From contig JAMXDE010000040.1 in NCBI GenBank assembly GCA_026770025.1, forward strand, positions 186,001 to 250,000: a stretch of 64,000 nucleotides of DNA, in the 5' to 3' direction. This document shows, one piece after another, positions 1-10,600 of the stretch. Position 1 is the first letter of the stretch, and each line of letters opens with the position of its first letter. The DNA is from Craspedostauros australis (taxonomy: Eukaryota > Bacillariophyta > Bacillariophyceae > Mastogloiales > Achnanthaceae). Both the position numbers and the translations under genes were made by a program. The notes beneath the pieces were generated by a model. The model was not told the origin of the DNA. It saw only the letters and a program-made list of their open reading frames with translations, and ran no database searches.

Positions 1-1
1 G

Positions 2-1603
2 GGCAAACGAACGCCGTTGCACTTTGCCTGCATCAGCATGTCCGCTGACAACGCAGAGTATCTGCTCACACTGGAAGGCTACGAGGCCTACCAGTTTGCA
101 AAGGATAAATACGGTGATTTTCCTGTGCACTCCGCGTGCAAATACGGCCGCGATGCTGCCCCGATGGACTATCTCGTGAAGGCCGACGAAACCAAGACGC
201 TCTGCAACATCCCAAACGATGATGGTTTCACCGTTCTCCATCTCGCGTGCCAAGAAGCGAAACGATTCGACTATGCGGAGTGCTTGATCCGTTCAAGCGA
301 AAGCACAGGAATCGACGTGAACCTGAAGGATCTCAACGGCCAGACAGCGCTCCACCATGCATGCAAACATGGCTTGCTGCGCACGGTGAAATGCCTCATC
401 ACCAACAACGAATCCAATCCTCGTCCCAGGATCGATCCCAACATCCAAGACAACGATGGGAAGACCCCGTTCCATCTTGCTTGGAACAACAGGCATGCAG
501 AGGTGATGGATTTCTTACGCCAAACCGAGCACGTGGGCCTAGACTTGAACGTGGCCGATCACAAGGGTGACACGTTGTTCCACTTGCTCTTCCGCTCAAA
601 CGATGATGCAACCATTCGTCGAGTCAAGCAGCAGATGGCACCGAGTGAATTTCAGGAAGCCTTGCTCATGGAGAACAGCGACGGCGACTCGCCTCTACAT
701 ATCGCTTGCAGACTTCAACGCATTCTCCTGGTGGACTTCTTGATCAATTCGGACGACTTGGATGTCGATACTCGCACGACAAATGGAAAAGGCGACACGC
801 TGTTCCACATCGCATTTGGCACCGAAGATGACAAGATGATCCAATACCTCCTCCGTACACATCGCACTCAGATGGATATGGATGCGAAGAACATCGACGG
901 CAATACATTGCTGCATATCGCAGCTGCCAACCCTGCGTCTTGTGCGAACACATTATGGGAACCGCTTACACGAGGCCAACTCGACGCCACCATCCAGAAC
1001 AATGAAGGCAACACGGTGTTCCACCTCGCCATGAAAACGAGCAATGCACGCATGGTCAAAACTATGCTGACGTCCAAGAATATCACACTAGATATCCCAA
1101 GGACGAATAACAATGGCGACACCGCGCTCCATCTCGGCTGCACGGGAGAACGACTGGATGCCATGCTGGAACTACTTCAGTTTGACGTGAATCTGAGCAC
1201 TCAAAACAACGATGGCAACACGCCAGTCCATTTGGCTTTCCAAAATAAGCGCCCGCTTATCCTCACACACTTGCTTCGGGAACACAAGGACAAACTGGAT
1301 CTTTGCATCCAAAACAAAGACGGGAACACTCCAGCGCACCTGGCCTACAAGGATCGCGTGATTCCATTCACCCAATCAATTGGGAACATCCAGAACAATG
1401 AGGGCAACACCATGCTGCATCATGCGGCCGCCAATAACTATCTCAAGATCGCCAAGGCATTGATTCAAGTGGGAGGAGCGGACACAACGATTCAAAACCG
1501 TGAAAGGAAGACAGCGATATATATTGCGAGGAGAAAAGGCCATTATAACATCGAAGAGCTCATGGAGAGAGCAGGCGCGAACAAGCGACACAAATCCAAC
1601 TGA
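2..1603 (+). CDS. Ankyrin-repeat protein, 5' end outside window
   Basis: The frame is open from base 2 (codons Gly-Lys-Arg-Thr-Pro-Leu-His) to a TGA at 1601-1603, about 533 residues, so the true start lies left of the window. Nearly the whole protein is ankyrin repeats. I count about 15 copies of the signature Gly-(Asn/Asp)-Thr-x-x-His-(Leu/Ile)-Ala, for example TPLHFAC at the very start, TVLHLAC, TALHHAC, TPFHLAW, TLFHIAF, TLLHIAA, TALHLGC, TPVHLAF and TMLHHAA. The repeats run to within about 30 residues of the basic C-terminus, and no catalytic domain follows. Ankyrin arrays are protein-binding scaffolds, so the partner and role cannot be read from sequence. Large ankyrin families are common in protists. 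The family call is secure; the function is unknown. Confidence 0.93.
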   Translation, partial: GKRTPLHFACISMSADNAEYLLTLEGYEAYQFAKDKYGDFPVHSACKYGRDAAPMDYLVKADETKTLCNIPNDDGFTVLHLACQEAKRFDYAECLIRSSESTGIDVNLKDLNGQTALHHACKHGLLRTVKCLITNNESNPRPRIDPNIQDNDGKTPFHLAWNNRHAEVMDFLRQTEHVGLDLNVADHKGDTLFHLLFRSNDDATIRRVKQQMAPSEFQEALLMENSDGDSPLHIACRLQRILLVDFLINSDDLDVDTRTTNGKGDTLFHIAFGTEDDKMIQYLLRTHRTQMDMDAKNIDGNTLLHIAAANPASCANTLWEPLTRGQLDATIQNNEGNTVFHLAMKTSNARMVKTMLTSKNITLDIPRTNNNGDTALHLGCTGERLDAMLELLQFDVNLSTQNNDGNTPVHLAFQNKRPLILTHLLREHKDKLDLCIQNKDGNTPAHLAYKDRVIPFTQSIGNIQNNEGNTMLHHAAANNYLKIAKALIQVGGADTTIQNRERKTAIYIARRKGHYNIEELMERAGANKRHKSN

Positions 1604-3063
1604 GGCAACAGCATCAACAAATGCGCGGTAACGCAGGTCAGTCGATAATTCTCAACATTAATTTCATATCATATCAAACTAACAAACGAGTGATGTGCGT
1701 ATCCGCGTATCCATGCCCAATCCACACAGAGCAGAGTGTCTGTTCCTGTCAACTCCTCGTAATCAAGCGCCACAGTTGGCAGGTCTGCCATCCGACTCTT
1801 GTTCGTGAAACCCTTTTGGCTATCCTCTCTTTGCGTCCGGGAGGAGCCTGACCGAAGATGGTACTCGCACGGCATATGTATGGTGTTGTGTAGTGTGGAG
1901 ACTTGACCGTGCTTTCTTTCTCGGAAGGAACATGATAGAATCATCATAGTCTGTGCTGTGCAACTTGGCAGTGATTGACGGCACTTCGCGCAAGTAGCAC
2001 AGACGAACGTAATGTCTGTTCAATTGGCTACATGGGAGCACCTTGGCACAATCGTTTGGACGCTGCGCAGGCATTCGCCATGAGGAATGGGCCGATTGTG
2101 TATGCAACACGAGAGCATGCTCTCATCACGGATGCTTGGCATGCAAGCATGTTTGTAGCATTTCATGGTGTCGCGTGCATGCTGGGTACCTTGCTTTGGA
2201 GAACATCGAGCAACTGCGCTTGTCGGAGGTTCGTCGACGACCAGCATGTCTGGTATTTTATGTGCGTGTTGCGCAGACGTGGTCCTCCCAAGTATTGTGA
2301 TGTCGGCTGTTGGCCAAACCTCCGCGAAGCTATTCCAATCATTGCTCCGCATGAGGTAAGAGCTGGCATTGGCGATGCCGCCGATTGTGATGGAATGAGT
2401 TGCATCCGTGGACGTTCATGTCCTGATCATCGCGATCATCGCGACTTCATTCGTGGTGAAGGGGACGTCACAGGATTGTTGAATGCGTTGCTGGGCCGTT
2501 GCTTGCCACCCCGTCTCTTGCTGATACGTTTCGCCTCATCTCTTCTCTCCGCTGCACGGATGGATCCCTGCCAGCCATCACCATTGCCCTACCAATAGTC
2601 ATCATTGTGAACTCCGCGCTTCATCAATGCTCGTCGATTGTATTGATTGTTGATTCCACCTTCATCTGCCTGCTCCCATCCCATGCCACACCGCAGCACC
2701 ATCTTCCCTCCACTTCATTCCTTCGCCGTCGCCGTCGTCTTGTCTGATCTCGCCTTTCTCATTCTGGTGAACAAGAAGAGAAGCCACAACCTTGGTGATC
2801 TTGCGCGCCATTATTGTTCTTGTCTGGTCATGCCCAAATGAGTCTATAAAGGTATCCGCGAAGATGCATCGCACCCATCAAACCGTCTCTCCGACTCTTC
2901 TCTTGGGCACCACAAACGAGAGCAACAGCAATCGAATCGCTAGACGCGGCGCACTTGGGGACACCCATCAAACCGAAGCATACACGTACGAAATAGCGTC
3001 AAAGCAGGATCTCTGCCATACACATGAATAGATACAGTCACATCAACCATCAGACTACCGGTG
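1604..3063. other. Intergenic region, no supported gene
   Basis: This is a 1.46-kb gap between the ankyrin gene and the convergent AAA gene. Open frames exist (1975-2598 on plus, and a 40-codon ATG frame at 1669-1791 on minus), but none has a recognisable domain. The longest begins at TTG rather than ATG. GCATGC-rich stretches occur around 2115-2185. I see nothing else that I can support. Confidence 0.5.
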
Positions 3064-6000
3064 TTATGCTTTGTTGGGACCTCTCATCTCTGTAGCTGGA
3101 GCGCGAATGTGCTCGCGACGCTCCTGCAGCGATTTCACCCTGCCCGCACCCCATTCCGCGTACAATCGAATTGCCTCGTCAAGATGGTACCCCGCGCCTT
3201 CCGTGTCGTGTTCCAACAGCATGTGCTCGGCCAGTCGCTCATTTGCCAGCGCTTGATTCTGAGGGAATCCTGTCCGTGCACAGAGCAGAATGGCATCCTG
3301 GTACAGCTTAGTGGCGGCTTGGAACGCGTCTCCTTGGCGTCGCTTCGTGTGCGCCTTCCATGCAGCCCTCTCCGCAGTGAGGATGGCAAGGTAATGCACC
3401 GCGTTCGGATTGCCTCTGTCCACGGCAGCTTGGAGTGCCTTGCGGGATCGCTGGGCAAAGCGCTTGATCTTGTTGCGCTTGGACCGTGTGAGGTGCGCAT
3501 CTTCGTGGCAAGTAATCGTTGCTGAAAAAGAGGAGAGAAATATTATCGGCATCGTCGTGATGTAGGAAGGCAACCCTTTGAGTTGGACATCGTAGTTGCC
3601 CAAAGCCGTCTCGGCAGCTCCATAGTAATCCCCGATGTACACTGCAGCGAAAAGTTTCGTGCGAAGCATGTCCACTTTCAGCGGCTCGTCATTGGTTTCT
3701 TCGATGCGTTGCATGGCTGCGATTTCATCATATGCGTCACCGACGAGGACGACCTGTCCATCAGATTGTTCTCTCAGAGTCAACACCATTTGCCACCTGG
3801 TGGACAGCTGTTCAGAAATCTTGTGCTGATGAAAGTCTTCGCACACTTTCTTCCAACTCGAGAAGTCTGCATCCAAGCTTTCCAACGGCTTGGCTGTGAG
3901 AAAGCACAGGTCGAGGTAGAAGACGATGATCCACATCGCAGCGTAAACGTCTCCTGCAGCCATACCTCCCGAATAGACGTCCAGCATTGGTTGCTTGCAG
4001 CTCTCGTACGGGATGAGATTGTTCAATACCATGCCATACGAAATAAGCGTAGTCCGGGTTTCTGATGCTTTATCGTTCATTGTGAGGTGCATTTTGAGTG
4101 CATAGTCGGTATACAGCCTTGCAGAATCCCAATCTCCCAGAATGGGACCTACGACCATCGCAAGACTTGCCAGAGCAACTGGAGTGCCGTTGCATCTCCC
4201 TCTCGTCAGCGCGTCGTTGATGCCATCGATTGTGATCAAAGGATGCAAGTCTCGATCGCAAATAGATGCGGCCCACCCGTACTTGTCCATGGTTTTCAGA
4301 ATGAACTCGTCCATCGGATCTTCTATTGGTTGCATCGAGTCCAAATATTCGATCGTCCATTTCTTTGTGGATGCCTTCAGCTTGAGCATCCCTCTGACGA
4401 CGATCAGCAGCCTCATGATATTGTTCTTGGGATACCGATACCCAAGCTGCGCCATCACTTCGGTGCCTAGCTTCATCACATCGCTCTGTTTGGTACGCTG
4501 CAGCATCGCCACCTCCCCATCCATGAGCACGTGATACACCCTCATCTTGTCGATAAGAGGGCAGTTCTCTCGCTCGATCACCACGCGACCATACTTCTGC
4601 ATCATCTCGTACTTGTTGCTCGCGTAAGCGCACTCCGTGGCTGACGTGAACAGTTGGAGACTCATGTCGTAATGCGACTTCCAGTGGTTGTGCGGCATCA
4701 TGTCGATGGCGTTTTGGAAGTATTTGAAGGCTGCTCGAAAGGCCGAGTGAGATGCAGCAACGGTACCAGCGTCGAGATTGAGCTTTGCAATCCGGAAGCG
4801 TACCGTTTGCGCGACATCGATGACATCGATGACATCGATGGCATTTGCCTTTGGCGTCGTTGGTGACGATGATGGATACTGCGGGATCATATCCAGACGG
4901 GCATTGAGAAGATTTGCCACCACGAACAACGACGACTCAAAATCATCCGGCGACAACCGATGCATCAACATAAGTCCGATGCGATGCTGCAGCTCCAGAA
5001 GGTGCATTTTGGAAGAAATCATCCCCAATGCCGCCTCCTGTACCTTGTCATGAATGAAGGAGTACGCCGATGCAGCGGACGCTGGTGTTGGCGATGCCGC
5101 GGGTGGTGCGGACTCGTCAGTAGAGCCGCTGCTGCTGCTGCTGCCGCTATCGGCATGAGATTCGATCAGCCCTTCCCCTTCATAGGTCTCCAGGATATCC
5201 AACCATTCAGCTTCGCTTGATGGCGGCGGTCCACCAAACAAAGACTCGTACAGTGCTCGATGGCCCACTTCGCTTGTTTCATCGTCCTCTGTGAATCCCT
5301 CCAGCACTGTCCGCAACAGCAGCCACGAAAACGTGGATCCCAAACATGCGGCCAAGGGCAACAGGTACTGCGCCGTGTCGATCTGCTGCAGCTTCAGTTC
5401 CATCAGCTCCGCCACATTGATGGTTGCCGGAGTCTTCTGCTTGATCTGATCATTATCCCACACCCACTTCGTCGACGCGATGCTGTATGCTAGGAGTTTG
5501 TCCTTGACGAGCATCCGGATGAACTGTTGGACGAAGAAGACGTTGCCATCGGTCTTCTTGAAGACGATTTCTGCCAGTCCGTAGCTGCTGTCGTTTCTGT
5601 TGCCCCCATATTCACCGTCACTGTGGTCATCATCGTTGTATATTCCTAACAACTGTTTGAGCATGACGTGCACGTTGTCCAACAACAAGTTGTTGACCTC
5701 CAGATTGGTGTACCGAAGGAGGCGCTCCCGTCGCTTCTTCTGGATCGACACCAGCATGTCGCCAACCAGACTGGTTGTGCTGGACGTTGTCACAGAATTC
5801 AAATCGGAGATGTGGATATTCCCACTATCGACGCGACTGCCGTCGATTCCATCCGTGCTGACGAGATTTGATCGGAAGCAGATGACAATCATGAGGGAGG
5901 AGATGGTGGTGTCCAACAAACATGACTCGATCATGTTGAGCGACTCTTTGTCAGCCCATTGGACATCGTCGGATACCCATACGAGGGGGCAGTAGGTGCA

Positions 6001-7320
6001 GATGACCGTGATGAATCGGCGGAAGGCGAACTTGAGCCTGATAGACCGCTCCTTGAAGCCTTCTGTGTTTGCGTGTGCACGGTGGCTGGCTGATACTACG
6101 GTACTTGCGTCGCTGTCATTACCTGGGATGCCTGTGTCACACAGTGTATCTTTGCCAATGACATCGACGAGGTTCGGAATGAGGTTGTGGAGCGATCGTA
6201 GCTCATCGATGTTGAGACCCTGGACGATGCGCTGCCTGATCACATCGAAGCTCCGGCTATCCCGTCTCTCAGGTATTAGTACACCGCCAGTCGCATTGGC
6301 ATCAGCATCAGCCCTTGGAAGGCTGCAGATTTGCGAGCACAGATTGGTCATGGCAGTTCGGAAACCGGAGTACGGTTCATCCATCTGCTTCAGATCGAAT
6401 TTTCCGGAAACGAAGAAGACGTTGTTAGCCATGCATTTTGGACGAAGAGTGGCAGCCAACGCTGATTTCCCGGTGCCAGAGTACCCCGAGATGGACACGA
6501 GAGATCGGATGCTAGTCTTGTGCGTTTCCGAATGTTGGTCGATGCAGCTGCCACTGCTGTCAGCTTCGCCGGTATTGCGATTGACTGAATTGCGTTTGTG
6601 GGTGCGGCCTCTATGGTGTGCGCCGCCTTTATTCAACGAAGAAAATGCCGAGACTGCAAGTGTTGGCTTCTTGAGGATCTGTTGGAATGCATGGTCCAGA
6701 GCCCGTTGTTCCTTGTCCCTTCCGATCAGGGTGACGCGCGAGAAGTCCAAAGATGCTTGGGAGATCTCTGCCAGCTTTCTAGATGTGCGCATGCGATTGG
6801 TCTCTGTTGCGAGCACTGGAAGACGATCCGCGCCACTGTTCAGAACGCTGTATCGGCTTGAGGACAATCTATCGGTGACGAATTGGCGGGACTGTCCACC
6901 GTCCGAGTGTTGGGTGTGGGCATCGCTTCTTGTGCTGAAGTCGGTGGACGTTGCGGATATCGTCTCGAGGAAAGTCGATGGATTCGTGGCGAGAGACAAG
7001 CGCATCTCATATCCCGTCGGATTGCATCTCCCATTGCTGGCGATTGATGAAGGATGATCACAGGAAGTAATGGTATCGCCGTCAGCGGTGCGGGAAGTCA
7101 TGGTCCCATCATCGTGTTTGTCGTCGCCGCTTGGTGGCATGCAGGTATCATTCATCGTCGTCATGGTTGAGAGTTGCTTTCGTGTGGAGAGAGGTTCGAT
7201 GCTCACCCCGTTGTTGTGATCGTTGTGATCGTTCTTATGGTTGTGATCGTTACGAGTGTTGATGATGGTGGTGTTGTTCTCGTCACAGAAAGGTTGTGCA
7301 GGCGTCTGTTGTTCCACCAT
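3064..7320 (-). CDS. AAA_16-type ATPase with C-terminal TPR-like helical region
   Basis: This is a single uninterrupted frame of 1418 residues, with ATG at 7320 and TAA at 3066-3064. Residues 1-185 are low-complexity (Asn/Asp/His/Ser). An NTPase module starts near residue 195 (LIGRDKE). Walker A is GYSGTGKS at 279-286. The Walker B region is PLVWVSDDVQWAD at about 445-457. A TDGNVFFVQQFIRML segment typical of the family follows at about 610. Residues from about 860 to the end are helical repeats of TPR type, ending in the family motif AEWGAGRVKSL. This architecture is the predicted-ATPase/TPR module (COG3899-like) that in bacteria and many protists lies next to kinase, cyclase or GAF domains. 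None is present here, so it may be a stand-alone signalling ATPase. An in-frame ATCGATGAC repeat gives an Asp-Val-Ile-Asp tract (4813-4840), and there is a short Ser run. The module is secure; the cellular role is unknown. Confidence 0.85.
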   Translation of the reverse strand: MVEQQTPAQPFCDENNTTIINTRNDHNHKNDHNDHNNGVSIEPLSTRKQLSTMTTMNDTCMPPSGDDKHDDGTMTSRTADGDTITSCDHPSSIASNGRCNPTGYEMRLSLATNPSTFLETISATSTDFSTRSDAHTQHSDGGQSRQFVTDRLSSSRYSVLNSGADRLPVLATETNRMRTSRKLAEISQASLDFSRVTLIGRDKEQRALDHAFQQILKKPTLAVSAFSSLNKGGAHHRGRTHKRNSVNRNTGEADSSGSCIDQHSETHKTSIRSLVSISGYSGTGKSALAATLRPKCMANNVFFVSGKFDLKQMDEPYSGFRTAMTNLCSQICSLPRADADANATGGVLIPERRDSRSFDVIRQRIVQGLNIDELRSLHNLIPNLVDVIGKDTLCDTGIPGNDSDASTVVSASHRAHANTEGFKERSIRLKFAFRRFITVICTYCPLVWVSDDVQWADKESLNMIESCLLDTTISSLMIVICFRSNLVSTDGIDGSRVDSGNIHISDLNSVTTSSTTSLVGDMLVSIQKKRRERLLRYTNLEVNNLLLDNVHVMLKQLLGIYNDDDHSDGEYGGNRNDSSYGLAEIVFKKTDGNVFFVQQFIRMLVKDKLLAYSIASTKWVWDNDQIKQKTPATINVAELMELKLQQIDTAQYLLPLAACLGSTFSWLLLRTVLEGFTEDDETSEVGHRALYESLFGGPPPSSEAEWLDILETYEGEGLIESHADSGSSSSSGSTDESAPPAASPTPASAASAYSFIHDKVQEAALGMISSKMHLLELQHRIGLMLMHRLSPDDFESSLFVVANLLNARLDMIPQYPSSSPTTPKANAIDVIDVIDVAQTVRFRIAKLNLDAGTVAASHSAFRAAFKYFQNAIDMMPHNHWKSHYDMSLQLFTSATECAYASNKYEMMQKYGRVVIERENCPLIDKMRVYHVLMDGEVAMLQRTKQSDVMKLGTEVMAQLGYRYPKNNIMRLLIVVRGMLKLKASTKKWTIEYLDSMQPIEDPMDEFILKTMDKYGWAASICDRDLHPLITIDGINDALTRGRCNGTPVALASLAMVVGPILGDWDSARLYTDYALKMHLTMNDKASETRTTLISYGMVLNNLIPYESCKQPMLDVYSGGMAAGDVYAAMWIIVFYLDLCFLTAKPLESLDADFSSWKKVCEDFHQHKISEQLSTRWQMVLTLREQSDGQVVLVGDAYDEIAAMQRIEETNDEPLKVDMLRTKLFAAVYIGDYYGAAETALGNYDVQLKGLPSYITTMPIIFLSSFSATITCHEDAHLTRSKRNKIKRFAQRSRKALQAAVDRGNPNAVHYLAILTAERAAWKAHTKRRQGDAFQAATKLYQDAILLCARTGFPQNQALANERLAEHMLLEHDTEGAGYHLDEAIRLYAEWGAGRVKSLQERREHIRAPATEMRGPNKA

Positions 7321-8645
7321 CGCGACCCATCAACATGCAGTTGCTGTTGCGCAGCTGCGCCATCAACGTCGCTGCTGGCGTTGCTTGTCTTCGTGGCGAC
7401 TGAAGCAACCAGTGAAAGGCGTTGTGACTTTTTTCCTGAAACCGTGTGGCTACAATTATGACAGAGGCGATTGAGAGAGACATTGTCGAATTGTGTCACT
7501 GAGAACACGGTTAAAAATGATACAAGAACAGTGCGGTAGTCGTGCATCACACAACGGACCACCACGCGATCTTCTCCAAACAAAGAAGGCTGGTGGCAGT
7601 CGTACAACGCGTGGATCTGTGCGAATGGCACTTCGTGCGACTTTGGTGCCCACAGGAGACGGGTTGGCGGCTTGAACGTCTTGTTTCCCTCTCGCTGGTG
7701 GACATGACGAGTAGTCCCGCAGGGTCACGCCTGGACGCCGAGTTCCGTCTAAACCAAGTGCCACAAGTGTCACAGGGATTGTCTTCCTTGCTTCAAGTTG
7801 CTCCTTGAGTGATAGGAATGCAACATGCGCGATACCTCATGGTGTTTTCTCCCTCCGTGTTCTGCGAAAGTTGCAGATCTTTGCGACTTCGTGCTGAATG
7901 CAGCCCATCTCTTTCGGCATGTTGTCATCTCGGCGCCTCCACACAAGTGGCTGGTGCGGATGAGAGGAGTTCGGAAGGGCTTCACGACTGTGTTCCTTTG
8001 TTGAAAAGCTCTTCTGTTTGCCATGTCCAAAGCCGTGTTCGATTTTGTCAATCATCGTCGTGAGAGTAACGGTAAATACGTCTTTAGTTGGTTAAGTATC
8101 GTGTATGTTCGGAGCATGAAGAACTCTTGACAAACAGCCAAATTTCAAACAGTCAGAAACGCTTGAGACTATCACAAACAGTCAACAATCGAAAGTGCCA
8201 AACAGCCAACATCCCATCGCAGCACGCCAAGACTGCGAATGCGGCGGAGGGTAGAGCTGAGCATGGCAATCCTGCCGCATGTAGGCATTGCCTTGTGGTG
8301 GTCTGAATCGAAGCAACGACAGTTGGAGAGTTCTCGTCGAGGAGATGACTTGACGGTCATGCCACCCACCATCCAGGTTAGTGAATGCAAGGCGGCCTTC
8401 AACGACGAGGCTGCGCTGTGCGCTGGCGATGCTGACAGCAAGATCCAGATGGAGCTCGCCTTCGATGCGGATGGCCAATAGCAAGACCTTCATCATGCAG
8501 AATATGCCGCAGAATCGGGCACCAAGTAAACACAGAGTAGGGCGCAAAGAATTGTACTATTGCTCTTTGTAATGTGGGGATTGCTACGAACCCGTCTCCT
8601 GTGCAGCATAGTTGCCGTCGAGTATCCGTGATGTTGATTGTCGAG
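7321..8645. other. Intergenic region; promoter side of the AAA gene
   Basis: These 1.3 kb lie between the start of the AAA gene and the stop of the next minus-strand gene. The part nearest 7320 must hold the AAA promoter and 5' leader, but I see no clear TATA box. Around 8132-8212 the short motif AAACAG(T/C)C recurs several times. All open frames are short and lack similarity to anything I recognise. Confidence 0.5.
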
Positions 8646-9848
8646 CTACAACGTAGATTCTGTCGCCGCGGTCGTTTGCGCTGGCTGCGCACCATCCGGT
8701 GTGTCCGTGGTGCCCGCCGAGCCAGACGTGGCATTGGAAGATCTCCGTTGCAGATTGGGTGCCACGGAAGCAACCTTCGAAGAAACTGTGGACGTCACCT
8801 TTCCCGCCGCACGGCGGAGACCTGGCAACACAACCTCTCCAACCGTTTCCTGCGTTTGCTTCGTCGCGTGGGCGGTGGCCTTGGTGACGAGACCGATGGA
8901 TCTGTGCAGCGCCTTTTGGCCGGTGGTCTTGATGTGATTAAGGTTCTCCTCGTTGTTGCGCGCGGTTGTGTATGCCTTCTTTGCCGTGGATGTCGCCATA
9001 CGCTTCGTCCCCCACGCCATTTTTCTGAACTTGGCAGACAGCTCGCTCTCTTCCTTCAAGGTTGACTCTTTGCAGTCTTTGGGTGATTTGGATCGGTTCC
9101 ATCCGTTGCCAATGAATGAAGAAAATCCTCGTCGGGTTGCATGTTCTTCGTTGGCACTGGCACTGCCATTGTCGCTACCGTTGTCATCGGAATCGGCGGG
9201 TTGTTGGTCGATGATCTCCTCGTCCATCACGACGGTCTGGATATTCGATGGGTTGAATGACGCTGCCAAGCGTTCGAATGCCTCGCTATCGGAATCCCTG
9301 TGACTCGCATCTACGGTGGTGCTGTGCGGGGCTGATCGATGCATTCCAGCCATTTCTTCGTTCGAGGTTGAAACTTGCCGTGGGGCGTTTGCTGGCAATG
9401 GTGGTGTTTCTGCTGGAGATGGGCAACCCGCAGCAGGCGATTCTCTCCTCACAAAGGAGTATGATGAGGAGGAGGATGGAACTGAAGATTCTGACGATCT
9501 AGTGCTCTCATTCCGTGCATGCCTTTCGGCATGGCTGCGCGAGCGCGGATAATTCATATCTGCACTGTTGCCATCCAACGTCGGGACGTCGGCGGTGTCG
9601 AAGGTCTGGAAGACGAATGAAAGAACATCATGTTGGAAGTTGTCGTCAGCTGACTCGTCGATGTGTCGCCGCGCGGTTGTGCCTCCATTCGAAGGAATGC
9701 GCTGGGCGGGGCGCAGATCAGCGTAGGTTGGTTGATGGGTGCCGGGATGGAAACCGAAATCTTGCGCAACGTAGCTCGGATTCAGGGGTGGAGGTCTCTC
9801 ACCCATCGGTGCCGAAGGGGGCGGGAAGGATGCAACTGGCGCGGACAT
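8646..9848 (-). CDS. Ser-rich hypothetical protein with basic Ala/Thr-rich C-terminal region
   Basis: The first ATG in the frame is at 9848; codons further upstream begin only at TTG. The product is 400 residues. The first two thirds are low-complexity and rich in Ser, Pro, Asp and Asn, including a long Ser run, and look disordered. The last 130 residues are a positively charged Ala/Thr/Lys segment (starting KFRKMAWGTKRMATSTAKKAY) with regularly spaced hydrophobics that could form amphipathic helices and bind membrane or nucleic acid. I do not recognise the family. There is no signal peptide or transmembrane segment. A CATACCAATAC element lies about 100 bases upstream of the ATG on the coding strand. 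The open frame is long for chance, but support comes only from length and composition. Confidence 0.6.
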   Translation of the reverse strand: MSAPVASFPPPSAPMGERPPPLNPSYVAQDFGFHPGTHQPTYADLRPAQRIPSNGGTTARRHIDESADDNFQHDVLSFVFQTFDTADVPTLDGNSADMNYPRSRSHAERHARNESTRSSESSVPSSSSSYSFVRRESPAAGCPSPAETPPLPANAPRQVSTSNEEMAGMHRSAPHSTTVDASHRDSDSEAFERLAASFNPSNIQTVVMDEEIIDQQPADSDDNGSDNGSASANEEHATRRGFSSFIGNGWNRSKSPKDCKESTLKEESELSAKFRKMAWGTKRMATSTAKKAYTTARNNEENLNHIKTTGQKALHRSIGLVTKATAHATKQTQETVGEVVLPGLRRAAGKVTSTVSSKVASVAPNLQRRSSNATSGSAGTTDTPDGAQPAQTTAATESTL

Positions 9849-10600
9849 TGTGTGGTCGGATGGCGACGGTCTGGAAAACGACGACGAAAGAGGTGTGGGG
9901 TTACTGGTAGGCTGGGTTTGGGGTGCTATTGACTCGAGAGTCCTCTCATGTATTGGTATGCACTCGACTCTATTCGTGCTCGGATTTGTGACCAAGGGAT
10001 GTCAGGCCGTGACACGGGATCTGGTTGGGCGCACGCGAACACAGCACATGTCTGTTGTTGTTGCTGCTGTTGTTGCTGCTGTTGCTACTGTCAGCGATGC
10101 CAAGATACGGCCGTAGACACTACGACCACGACACAATTGTCGGGAGAGTTGCGCACATGAGAGGGAGATGGTGGTGATTGTTGGACTTCGTGTCGATGTC
10201 CGTGATGGCCTTCCGAGTCGTGAACAAACGACACATGATTTCGGCATTGTTCTTCACGACAGAAAATGCGACAATGGCGCTCCACACAGAACGGCAGAAA
10301 TAATCCCCGTTGGATTTGGATCGTATTAGTCGTATGGAGACACAAACCTCCCGAAATGGTCGCAGTTCTCGGGCTCGTTCTCCTTCGTTGCGAAACCTGC
10401 GACCCTCCCTCGTCGTTGGACTTCCCTCGTTGGGTCCCATCGTTGTGTTGCGACAACATTCGCCACAATCCCTCTGTGCTCCCTTTGAGCCCCCTTGATT
10501 CTCATTCTCGCTGATCTCAACACCAACGAACGTTACTCCAGCTCGTATAATACCACCTTGCCAACACAATACGATACTATTACTAGCACAATCCAATACA
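9849..10600. other. Divergent promoter region
   Basis: These 752 bases lie between the divergent starts at 9848 (minus) and 10601 (plus). GTATTGGTATG at 9950-9960 reads CATACCAATAC toward the minus gene. Toward the plus gene the last 45 bases are A/C-rich with CAATACGATACTATTACTAG-like sequence. The interval also has a (GTT)n-rich tract around 10050-10090. No open frame here is convincing. Confidence 0.4.

Noticed and set aside
1975-2598. 207-residue plus-strand open frame
   Set aside because: It starts at TTG, is rich in Cys, His and Arg, and shows no domain; kept as intergenic.
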